A stretch of DNA of 64,000 bases from Agromyces soli. GTDB lineage: Bacteria; Actinomycetota; Actinomycetes; Actinomycetales; Microbacteriaceae. The position numbers and the translations under genes are program-made. Below, piece after piece: positions 35,501 to 41,306 of this stretch. The stretch lies in the NCBI RefSeq assembly GCF_022811605.1, contig NZ_CP094533.1:372001-436000 (forward strand), written 5' to 3'. Each line of letters starts with the position of its first letter. Positions within the stretch are counted from its first letter, which is position 1. The notes under the pieces are model-generated. The model searched no databases, was not told where the DNA came from, and saw nothing but the letters and a program-made list of their open reading frames with translations.

Positions 35501-36612
35501 TCCGAGGGGGTGAAGCGCTTGTCCGCGGCGACCACCACCGGGTCGAGCACGATCCGGTAGTCGTCGTCGGCGGTGCCGGAGCTCTCGTCGTCGCCGCGCC
35601 CGACGGTGCTGCTCGAGGTGTTGGGCACGGTGGTCGCCTCGGTGAGGTCGGCCACCCCCTCGCCCTGCACCATGGTGGCGCTCACGCCGGCCTGCGCGCC
35701 GGCGGGGATGGTCGCCTCGCCCGTCGAGTTCGTGAACTCGACGCGGAAGCCGCCGGCGTCCGCGGGCGCCGGGGCAGCGGGCGGGCCGGGCACGGCCGGC
35801 GCCGTCGCCGGCGGCCCGGGCACCCAGGTCGAGGTCACCGGGTCCCAGTAGGAGAGCACGGCCGTGTCGGCCCCCTCCGGGTAGCTCACCGAATCGACGG
35901 ACTGCAGGGCGAGGAGGTCGAAGGCGCCGGGCTGGCTGGGGTCGGCCGGGTCGCTGATGACGATCCGGTCGACGGAGCCGTTCGACGTGTTGGTGCCGCC
36001 GACCGCGACGGTGAGCGGGGTGCCGGGGGCGGCGACGGCCGAGGGCGGCTCGATCGTCTTCGTCGCCTCGGTGCCGGGCTCGAAGTCGACGACGGTCGTG
36101 ACGTTCACGCTGGACTGCTTCTGCTCGGCGTTCGTCGCGGTCGCCGTCGCGGTGTTGGTGATCGGCACGCCGTTGAGGTCGTAGGGCAGCTCGTCGGGCG
36201 CCTTGACCGTGATCGTCACGGTGGCGGTGGTGTTGTCGAGGAGCCCGGTGCGCCCGTTGCCGAGGTCCTGGGTGAAGGTCGCGGACACGTCGCTGCCGGA
36301 GATCGTGGGCTGGTCCGCCGATGCGCCGCTGACCGCGGCGGAGATCGGGACGAAGGGGGCCGGCACCGCGTCGGTGAGCACGGCGCCCTCGCAGCCGGTG
36401 TCGGTGAGCGAGGAGCAGGACACCTGGACGGTGTAGCTGAAGACGTCGCCGGGGTGGACCTCGGTGACCGAGGCCTGCTTCCGCACCTCGAGGACGCTCG
36501 TCACCTCGGCGCCCTGCGCGGGCATCGCCCCGAGCGGGATGGCGAGCGCCGCCCCGACGAGGATGGCGATCCCGCCCGACAGGATCCTGCGGATGCGACG
36601 CGACACGGCCAT
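29599..36612 (-). CDS. Giant cell-surface protein with DUF11-like and DUF5979 repeats
   Basis: This 2337-residue protein begins with a signal peptide (basic RRIRRILSGG, a hydrophobic core, cleavage near residue 34) and ends with an ARTG motif, one transmembrane helix and RRRRQR. That is a cell-wall sorting signal with IARTG where LPXTG is usual. The middle is a series of beta-sandwich repeats of DUF11 type that start with patterns like TKTIEPPSAVAAPGTPLTV or AVTKGPQGVQLPGAPI. The last 560 or so residues hold five DUF5979 repeats, each opening with a VVKxVTGxGA-type strand and an LxC cysteine. Such proteins form extended stalks, often held by isopeptide bonds. No catalytic or ligand-binding head domain is evident; adhesion or surface-layer function is inferred. 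Confidence 0.85.
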   Translation of the reverse strand: MAVSRRIRRILSGGIAILVGAALAIPLGAMPAQGAEVTSVLEVRKQASVTEVHPGDVFSYTVQVSCSSLTDTGCEGAVLTDAVPAPFVPISAAVSGASADQPTISGSDVSATFTQDLGNGRTGLLDNTTATVTITVKAPDELPYDLNGVPITNTATATATNAEQKQSSVNVTTVVDFEPGTEATKTIEPPSAVAAPGTPLTVAVGGTNTSNGSVDRIVISDPADPSQPGAFDLLALQSVDSVSYPEGADTAVLSYWDPVTSTWVPGPPATAPAVPGPPAAPAPADAGGFRVEFTNSTGEATIPAGAQAGVSATMVQGEGVADLTEATTVPNTSSSTVGRGDDESSGTADDDYRIVLDPVVVAADKRFTPSEVLPGETSQVDLTATNAGETELDRMTVTDPASGDFTSDAAFDGFTGPIGWPDGADAATLVYRYSDGTTSPVLDLEAGVDPPAPDPTKTVAGFAVEFTGTITEGAEATISFDVATDPSLVGPLTIPNTVGVEGEADGSTASDEHTAELTVLEKKLAVGTTKKISPGSIPSVAGELATVQLPTQLLKPDSTTSATQIVVQDPATIPDPGWWNSFDVVAITKTDIPPGATLTVSYWSISQQQWVVFDGADHVTTPNPFSMTVPPELRDDIGGLQFQFDDPNGFPPGTTVQPNFTSALRDQLRDGSGPAAGSDEPVPNCASAGATAPGVDPGSATTPEPCPTIDLIPGEGGTGDLIDKAWVDPVPAVVIARSGEQATARLNWSTGGYSNLDRVVVADTADPPADDAAIAATVFQAFDLVEIAEITNDPWLQYDRVTAVELWNGSAWVPTETDPCAGSACDGAFPGYRLSDAERASTTGVRLVFEEYPAPREASDAPIDAPLPGSGVARSSGNDRPLDLVFELRDLVRVPSSDPDPVLGTRPYNTATPGDVDNTASATGYVDDEQFVRDTAADVISIIDRPLNTTVTKGWTGGALGIPPAGTAETDYPSGRVTIIGTNATVAQVDTLSVSDPSPGQAAPTAFDEFNLKRIVSVSVPGGTVTARVFLTRASGAVDEMSIDAATGLGAAALADVVGIEVVHQGRIAAGDSTRLVMDLQLRATHRTGGAPVTAVDSPVQNTAQSVVEDLGGVNGEHRVTDDDDALMRLAQLEIGVVAGKTFSPQGQLEPNRNPITMTLSARPTGSARASELVVVDEEPRFWNAFDFVDFASNFTLATPITRVQVDAFTGASFTAEPDGSLSRSGGAWVTGSPGTTPQLPAGVQPEDVQGLRFTFTRADGAQWENPANPLQQMPLLVQRRLEFRSGGDVRTDLVIDGNTPAPGETELGTFTNDVQATANSFLKNGSGDPLYTKSASAEAQARYLHYETSVAVTKGPQGVQLPGAPIPFTLEVMNTGTAPITNPVVTDRIPMQDGEPLLVFDPMLVGSPYSYALEGDPPDPANGTPMPTDPADVTTDVAADGSSIVFSFPPGTVLEAGQTYTITVLLMFRPGVEAGQQVENGFDVTADRPFDFCEGRPGPRDTCADTTIVYPADVGAMRAVKLVRADDGLGVTNVEDPSASGDCTPVVAGFYDAPCVPITKPGSTETWLVAGQNTGTIAADRAIAVDRLPTPGDGGALVDLPRGSQWAPVWVGNATTHPFPGGRVPDSFEVFGTSDANPCVVELQDPAAVCPPGAWTPIDELDPATVTSVKFVMAFTSALLQPGEAAALTFQTRSPAVSPTAGPDTIAWNTAATGGSSPSSYVLPSEGRRVGVALATGPIQVVKRVTGDGAAFAPEEFQVQLSCTSAIGTPVETVLPPIELTLVADEVQTVEDLPWGAECELSEVPGENGETSSASTTAVVGRDTDPVGLVELENVYELAGLALEKQVTSSAVDQDGEPVSYGPFAFEVSCSYLGEEVVADGYPAGQPMAVELADGERVELTGLPAGAVCSVEETGTKGATGTTLTVTEGDGPPESGPGTQVDVTLPPVDAEGQPTVLVEADNAFDVGTVVIEKVADGPGAEDFGQGPFTLHLECVLSDDSGIRTVWDGDLVLPTPEGEWSTEVDGIAAGASCTVTEPDPGLADEVAISPDGPFLVGAETPVEVTVTNTFLAGSLHVVKQRTGDGAERYGAGPFTVSLACTLPLEGGPVPVDIPGGAERVLNAANGYEADYEPLPARAECELSEPGTGGANDVRITDEDGEPGATFVVEPGVERSFTVTNVFELGAIEVVKTVTGSGAAAAADRTFTVQLTCVRDDGGEGVQIAIPGGATRTLSKATSLTTVYEELPTGAACELVETDAAGAARTTLTPHVDDPRTASVIVGSGDAVRIDVVNEFDAAPPIARTGVDPLPIALVAGGILLAGGAVLAIVLIRRRRQR

Positions 36613-36716
36613 TGCTCCCCCTTAGCACCCCGGGGCATCCGGCCGGTTCTCGCCAGTCGGCGGCACCCTCGCTCATTCAACCGGAGTAGTGGGTCCGCTG
36701 TCGAGAGTCGGGCGAG

Positions 36717-36722
36717 TACCGT
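36717..36722 (+). promoter_or_regulatory. -10 box TACCGT of the SGNH hydrolase gene
   Basis: TACCGT lies six bases before the ATG at 36729, so transcription probably starts at the start codon. The 116-bp gap also has to hold the divergent promoter of the surface-protein gene. Confidence 0.5.
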
Positions 36723-36728
36723 GGAGGC

Positions 36729-37490
36729 ATGTACACGAGCTACGCCGCCATCGGCGACAGCTTCACCGAGGGGGTCGGCGACGAGCTGCCCGACGGCTCG
36801 GTGCGCGGCTGGGCCGACTTCGTCGCCCTCGGGCTCGCCGCCCACGCGCGCGAACCCGTGCGCTACGCGAACCTCGCCATCCGCGGCCGCAAGCTCGGCC
36901 CGATCATCGAGGAGCAGCTCGAGGCGGCCATCCGGCTGCGCCCCGAGCTGATCAGCTTCAACGGCGGCGGCAACGACATCATGCGCCCCCGGATGGACGA
37001 GGCGGCCGTCGCCGATCGCTTCCGCGAGGCGGTGCTGCGCATCCGCTCCGCCGGCGTGCACGTGCTCATGCTGAGCGGCGCGAACCCCAGCGACCACCTG
37101 CCGATGGGCCGCATGATGGACTCCCGCGGCGCCCGGCTCACCCGCGCGCTCGCCGACGTCGGCGCACTCGACGGGGTCACCTTCGTCGACAACTTCTCCG
37201 ACCGGGGCCTCCGCGACATCCGGTACTGGTCCCCCGACAAGCTGCACCTGAACTCGCTCGGCCACGCCCGCGTCGCGAGCAACGTGCTCACCGCGATCGG
37301 CGTGCCCGTGCCCGCCGAGTGGGGCGTCGAAGAGGTCGCGGCTGCGCCGGCCGGCCCGCGCAGCCGCAATACCGCGGCCTACTACCGCGAGTTCGTGCTG
37401 CCCTGGATCGGCCGGCGTCTCACCGGCCGCAGCTCCGGCGACGGCCGCACCGCGAAGCGGCCCGTGCTCGAGCCGTTCTCGCTGCCCTAG
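36729..37490 (+). CDS. SGNH/GDSL hydrolase family protein
   Basis: This 253-residue esterase/lipase-like protein has the SGNH blocks: YAAIGDSFTEGVGDEL with the serine nucleophile (block I), an ANLAIRGRKL glycine/arginine block II, SFNGGGNDIMRP with the catalytic asparagine (block III), and DKLHLNSLGHARVA with the Asp-x-x-His pair (block V). No signal peptide is seen, so it acts in the cytoplasm. The last 60 residues, rich in arginine and proline, are beyond the usual fold. The natural ester substrate cannot be deduced. It is divergent from the surface-protein gene and convergent with the FBP-domain gene. Confidence 0.9.
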   Translation: MYTSYAAIGDSFTEGVGDELPDGSVRGWADFVALGLAAHAREPVRYANLAIRGRKLGPIIEEQLEAAIRLRPELISFNGGGNDIMRPRMDEAAVADRFREAVLRIRSAGVHVLMLSGANPSDHLPMGRMMDSRGARLTRALADVGALDGVTFVDNFSDRGLRDIRYWSPDKLHLNSLGHARVASNVLTAIGVPVPAEWGVEEVAAAPAGPRSRNTAAYYREFVLPWIGRRLTGRSSGDGRTAKRPVLEPFSLP

Positions 37491-37520
37491 GGGGCCGGAC
37501 CGGCTCAGCCGGCGGATGCC

Positions 37521-38012
37521 TCAGCCGCGCACGTTCGCGACGAAGTCCCTGGTGCGCCGGGCGAGGCCCTCGATGCGGCGCAGCGCCTGCCAGCCGTCGC
37601 GGACTTCCGCGGGCGCGAGCGGCGCGTGCAGGCGCACGTTCTCCTGGCAGGAGAGGTCGGCGCAGAGGTAGCTGCCGAGCGAGTCGCCCTTCGCCCCCGC
37701 CGGCCCCGCCCGCCGCGCCGAGAACAGCGTCACCTGGTCGGCCGGCTGCTGCGTGTGGCAGAGGTTGCAGATCGCCGCGCGATGGCGGGACATCGTCGTC
37801 TCGGCCGCGCGCAGCACGATGCCGACGGGCTCGTCGTCGAGGAGCGTCACGAGGTAGCCGAGCCGCCGGTTCGAGCGGTCGCGCCAGGCGAGCGCGTCGA
37901 GCCGCTCCCACTCGGCGACGAGCACCTCGATCGGCAGCTCGAACTGCTCGAGCTCGGCCGGCGTGGCGTTGACGAACGAGCCGCGGATCTCCGCCTCGCT
38001 GAGCGCGCGCAT
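37521..38012 (-). CDS. FBP-domain protein (FusB-like, EF-G-binding type, treble-clef zinc finger)
   Basis: This 163-residue protein is related to the FBP/FusB group that binds elongation factor G. The N-terminal part is helical (SEAEIRGSFVNATPAELEQF), and the C-terminal half has the zinc-binding treble clef with cysteines in AAICNLCHTQQPADQVTLFSA and YLCADLSCQENVR. FusB relatives free EF-G from the ribosome and give fusidic acid tolerance; in actinobacteria these proteins are widespread and uncharacterised. A -10 candidate TAGGGT at 38034-38039 and a GGAGGGAG ribosome site give the start. Role in translation is inferred from the family. Confidence 0.82.
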   Translation of the reverse strand: MRALSEAEIRGSFVNATPAELEQFELPIEVLVAEWERLDALAWRDRSNRRLGYLVTLLDDEPVGIVLRAAETTMSRHRAAICNLCHTQQPADQVTLFSARRAGPAGAKGDSLGSYLCADLSCQENVRLHAPLAPAEVRDGWQALRRIEGLARRTRDFVANVRG

Positions 38013-38100
38013 GCCTCTCCCTCCGACCCAGCCACCCTACGCCCGCAGCGGCGCCGCAGGCGCAGGCCCGGGCGCCCGGGCGCGGCCCCCCGGCGCCGCG

Positions 38101-39429
38101 TCAGCCCGCGCGGTGCAGCAGGGCCGGGCGCGGCCGGTCGTCGGAGACCGGCTTCCAGCCCTCCGGGGTCCGGCGGTACTTCGCCCGCGGGCCCTCGGCG
38201 ACGAGCTGCTCCAGGGCGACGAGGAAGCGGTCGATCTCGGCCTCGCCCGTGCCGAGGCCGACGCTCGCCCGCAGGCCGTTCGAGCGGCTCGCGACACGGT
38301 CGAAGAGCGGGTGCGCGCAGAAGCGACCGGCCCGCACCGAGACGCCGTGCTCGGCGGAGAGCGCGGCCGCGAGGAGCCCGACCGAACCGTGCTCGAGCTC
38401 CAGGGTGACGATGCCGAGCGCCTCGGGCGCGTCGTCGAAGGCCCGGATGCGGCGCACCCCGGCGACCCGGTCGATGCCCGCCCCCAGCCGCGCGGCGAGG
38501 GCCGACTCGTGCGCCGCGCGCGCCGGCTCGCCCAGGCGCTCGAACTCCGCGAGCGCCGCGGCGATCGCGGCCGCGCCGAGCACGTTCGGCGTGCCGGCCT
38601 CGTGCCGCTCGGGGCCCGTCCGCCAGGCGACGGCGTCGAGCGAGACGTCGGCGACCGCGCCGCCGCCCGCGAGATAGGGGGTCGCGGCGTCGAGCCAGTC
38701 GGCCCGGCCGACGAGCGCACCGGCGCCGTACGGCGCGTAGGCCTTGTGCCCGGAGAAGGCGAGGTAGTCGGCGCCGGACTCGGCGAGGGAGACGCGCCGG
38801 TGCGGCAGGAGCTGCGCGGCGTCCACCGCGATCCGCGCGCCGTGCGCGTGGGCGAGCTCGGCGAGCCGGGCGATCGGCAGCAGCTCCCCCGTCACGTTCG
38901 ACGCGCCGGTGACGGCGAGGAGGGCGGCAGGACATCGGGCGAGCTCCGCCTCGAGGGCGAGCAGCGTGCCCTCGACGCTCGGCTGCGCGACGACGACGCG
39001 GCGGCTCCGCCAGGGCAGCAGGTTCGCGTGGTGCTCGAGGTCGAGCACGACGACATCGCCCGGGACCGCGCTCGCCAGCAGGTTGAGGGCGTCGGTCGTG
39101 TTGCGGGTGAACACGACGACGTCCTCGTCCCGGGCCCCGACGTGCCGGGCGACGGCCGCCCGGGAGCCTTCGACGAGCTCCGTCGCGAGCTCGGAGGCGT
39201 AGCCGGTGCCGCGGTGCACGCTCGAGTACCACGGGGTGATCTCGGCGACGTGCTGCGCCACCGCGACGAGCGGCGGCGCCGAGGCGGCGAGATCGAGGTT
39301 CGTGTGCGGCACCCGGTCGCCGCCGAGCACGGGGACGACGAGCCCCCGGTCGGCGAGTGCGGCGAGCGGCATCAGCGGGGTCTCCGTCGCCCGCGCCTTC
39401 CGCTCCGCCACCGTGCTCGCTCCAGTCAT
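38101..39429 (-). CDS. Class V aminotransferase-fold PLP enzyme, cysteine desulfurase-like
   Basis: This 442-residue enzyme follows the SufS/CsdA plan. It has NLDLAASAPPL near the start, VVFTRNTTDALNLLAS, the PLP histidine region LDLEHHANLLPW, VDAAQLLPHRRVSL, the PLP lysine in AFSGHKAYAPYGAGALVG and, near residue 390, RAGRFCAHPLF with a cysteine where desulfurases hold the persulfide. No SufU/IscU or Suf genes are adjacent, so it may be a selenocysteine-lyase or stand-alone desulfurase rather than the main iron-sulfur-cluster enzyme. TAGCGT six bases before the ATG suggests a leaderless transcript. Confidence 0.82.
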   Translation of the reverse strand: MTGASTVAERKARATETPLMPLAALADRGLVVPVLGGDRVPHTNLDLAASAPPLVAVAQHVAEITPWYSSVHRGTGYASELATELVEGSRAAVARHVGARDEDVVVFTRNTTDALNLLASAVPGDVVVLDLEHHANLLPWRSRRVVVAQPSVEGTLLALEAELARCPAALLAVTGASNVTGELLPIARLAELAHAHGARIAVDAAQLLPHRRVSLAESGADYLAFSGHKAYAPYGAGALVGRADWLDAATPYLAGGGAVADVSLDAVAWRTGPERHEAGTPNVLGAAAIAAALAEFERLGEPARAAHESALAARLGAGIDRVAGVRRIRAFDDAPEALGIVTLELEHGSVGLLAAALSAEHGVSVRAGRFCAHPLFDRVASRSNGLRASVGLGTGEAEIDRFLVALEQLVAEGPRAKYRRTPEGWKPVSDDRPRPALLHRAG

Positions 39430-39435
39430 GCGGCG

Positions 39436-39441
39436 ACGCTA
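39436..39441 (-). promoter_or_regulatory. -10 box TAGCGT, probably leaderless start
   Basis: TAGCGT on the minus strand, six bases before the ATG at 39429 of the desulfurase-like gene; no ribosome-binding site lies between. Confidence 0.5.
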
Positions 39442-39527
39442 CGACCGCCGGGCGAGGCCCGCCAGCGTCCCGGTCACACACCGGAACGCGGCGTCACACG
39501 GCGTCATGCGGTCCCATCCGCCGCGGC

Positions 39528-40919
39528 TCAGCCGTGCAGCGCACCCAACGCGCTGTGCACGCTGTCGGGGCGGCCGAGGCCGAGGTGCTCGCGCAGCGTC
39601 GTCCCCTCGTAGGCGCGCGGCAGCAGCCCGCGACGCTGCAGCTCGGGCGCGACGAGCGAGGTGAACGCCTCGAACTGGGAGGGCTGCACCGCGGACAGCA
39701 CGTTGAATCCGTCGACCGCGCCGGCCTCGCCCCAGGCCTCGAACTCGGTCGCGACGTCGTCGGCGGTGCCGACGATGATCGGCGCGGTCACCGCCGCCGC
39801 GACCACGAGGTGGCGCAGCGTCGGCGGACGGAGCCCCGCCGGCGTGCGGCCCGTGCGCTCCGCGACGATCTCGACGAGCTGCTGCCCGGCCTGGCCGAAC
39901 TGCGCCGCGATGGCAGGGGTGACCGCGAGATCCGGGGACACGCCCTGCAGGTCAACCCCCACGAGCGGTGACAGGCTCGCGAGCGAACGCTCGGCGGGGA
40001 AGCCCGATGGCGGCCCGTCGGGCCAGTCCTCGACGAGCCGGACGAGTTCCGAGAGCTCGTCGGCGATGGCCTGCGCCCCCGCCCGCGTCTCGGCGACGAT
40101 CGGGAGCACCGGGGCGATGACCTTCAGCGTGCGGTCGTCGCGGCCGGACTCGAAGGCGAGCGCCCGCAGCTCCTCGCGCACCGCGACCGCGTGGGCGAGG
40201 TCGTCCGCCGCGACGAGGGCGAGGTCGGCGCTGCGGGCGGCGATGAGCCGGGAGGCCGGCGAGGCCCCGGAGCGGATGATGGGCGGATGCCCCTGCACAG
40301 GGCGTACGGCGTTCAACGCTCCGTCGACGCGGAGATGCGTGCCGCGGAAGCGCGCCTCGTGCACGCCCTCCGGATCGAGGAAGTCGCCGGTCGAGGCATC
40401 CGCGACGATCGCGCCGTCGTCGAAGGAGTCCCAGAGCCGCTTCAGCACCGTCTCGAACTCGACCGCGCGCTCATAGCGGCTCGGATGCACTCGCTCGGCG
40501 TCGAGCCCGTGATTGCCGGCCGCCCTGGCGTCGGCGGTCGTGACGAGGTTCAGCCCGACCCGGCCCCCGGAGAGCAGATCGATCGAGGCCGTCGCCCTGG
40601 CGACCGAGTACGGGTCGGCGTAGCTCGAGTCGACCGTGGCGACGAGGCCGATCCGCTCGGTGACGGCTGCGAGGTGCGCGACGGCCGAGAGCGGGTCGAT
40701 GCGGGCGAGCAGGTACGGATCCCGGTGGGCGAGCTCGGGGCCGGTCGAGAGCCAGTCGCCGAAGAAGAGGTGGTCGAGGCGGGCGCGCTCGGCGAGCCGG
40801 GCGGTCAGTCGGAGCACCCCGGCGTCGCCCCGCGGGTCGCGGTGCGCGCCCGGGTAGCGCCAGCCGGAGGGGTAGGCGCCGAGCGCCCGCACCATGGCGC
40901 CGATGATGAGCCTCGCCAT
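39528..40919 (-). CDS. Flavin-dependent monooxygenase, NtaA/SnaA/DszA type (LLM class)
   Basis: This 463-residue luciferase-like oxidoreductase uses FMNH2 and O2 to oxidise small organic compounds. It starts MARLIIGAMVRALGAYPSGW, followed by LAERARLDHLFFGDWLSTGP, LSGGRVGLNLVTTADARAAGNHG and RYERAVEFETVLKRLWDS, which is the NtaA/SnaA/DszA consensus. ATG 40919 has GGGAGG before it; a frame reaching 41030 lacks family similarity at its N-terminus. A flavin reductase, needed as partner, is not adjacent. Substrates in this class include nitrilotriacetate, EDTA, sulfones and alkyl compounds; with the desulfurase-like gene downstream a sulfur-related role is possible but unproven. Confidence 0.85.
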   Translation of the reverse strand: MARLIIGAMVRALGAYPSGWRYPGAHRDPRGDAGVLRLTARLAERARLDHLFFGDWLSTGPELAHRDPYLLARIDPLSAVAHLAAVTERIGLVATVDSSYADPYSVARATASIDLLSGGRVGLNLVTTADARAAGNHGLDAERVHPSRYERAVEFETVLKRLWDSFDDGAIVADASTGDFLDPEGVHEARFRGTHLRVDGALNAVRPVQGHPPIIRSGASPASRLIAARSADLALVAADDLAHAVAVREELRALAFESGRDDRTLKVIAPVLPIVAETRAGAQAIADELSELVRLVEDWPDGPPSGFPAERSLASLSPLVGVDLQGVSPDLAVTPAIAAQFGQAGQQLVEIVAERTGRTPAGLRPPTLRHLVVAAAVTAPIIVGTADDVATEFEAWGEAGAVDGFNVLSAVQPSQFEAFTSLVAPELQRRGLLPRAYEGTTLREHLGLGRPDSVHSALGALHG

Positions 40920-41182
40920 GCTGCGCCTCCCCCGGTCGCGCGCCCGGATCGGGCCCGTCCCGATGACGGTAGGCGCGGCCGGCGGGGCTCGCGAGCCCCC
41001 GCCGACGCACGGGGTAAGACGGCGCAACACGCGGTCGCACAGCCGGCTCGGGCGCTCAGCGGATTCGCAGGAATCGCGGCGTCATGTTCGGCGGGGCGAG
41101 TCGTCTCTCAGTCGAGGCGGGTGCGCAGCGGATCCCCCGATCCTGTGCGCCCGTTCGCCGCGAGAGCCTGCTCCGGCGGCGA

Positions 41183-41205
41183 CCCCCGGGCCCCGAGCCC
41201 GGGGG
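41183..41205 (-). terminator. GC hairpin downstream of the helicase gene
   Basis: CCCCCGGGC pairs perfectly with GCCCGGGGG around a 5-base loop. On the minus strand it follows the palindrome after the helicase stop, as a possible second stop signal. Confidence 0.45.
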
Positions 41206-41248
41206 CTCCCAGCACCCGCGCCCGGCGGCCCAGCGCGACCCCAGACCT

Positions 41249-41284
41249 CGAGTTGCCCGACTTTCATGAAAGTCGGGCAACTCG
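41249..41284. repeat. Palindrome with TTCATGAA core (copy 3)
   Basis: A perfect 36-bp palindrome centred between 41266 and 41267. Its inner 28 bases are identical to copy 2 at 29.5 kb. It starts 22 bases beyond the helicase stop codon on the minus strand, the same relation that copy 2 has to the surface-protein gene. Confidence 0.85.
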
Positions 41285-41306
41285 GCGTTCTGCTGCGGGT
41301 GGCGGA

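Larger units (their letters stand above)
40920..41306. other. 387-bp intergenic region with two hairpins
   Basis: No convincing gene is present. The region would hold the promoter of the monooxygenase gene on the left and, on the right, the terminator structures of the helicase gene: the TTCATGAA palindrome (41249-41284) and a 9-bp GC hairpin (41183-41205). The middle has nothing I can name. Confidence 0.6.

Noticed and set aside
29284..36951. A 2555-codon plus-strand open frame opposite the giant surface protein
   Set aside because: Same cause. The minus-strand frame has a signal peptide, repeated domains and a sorting signal; the plus-strand product has none.
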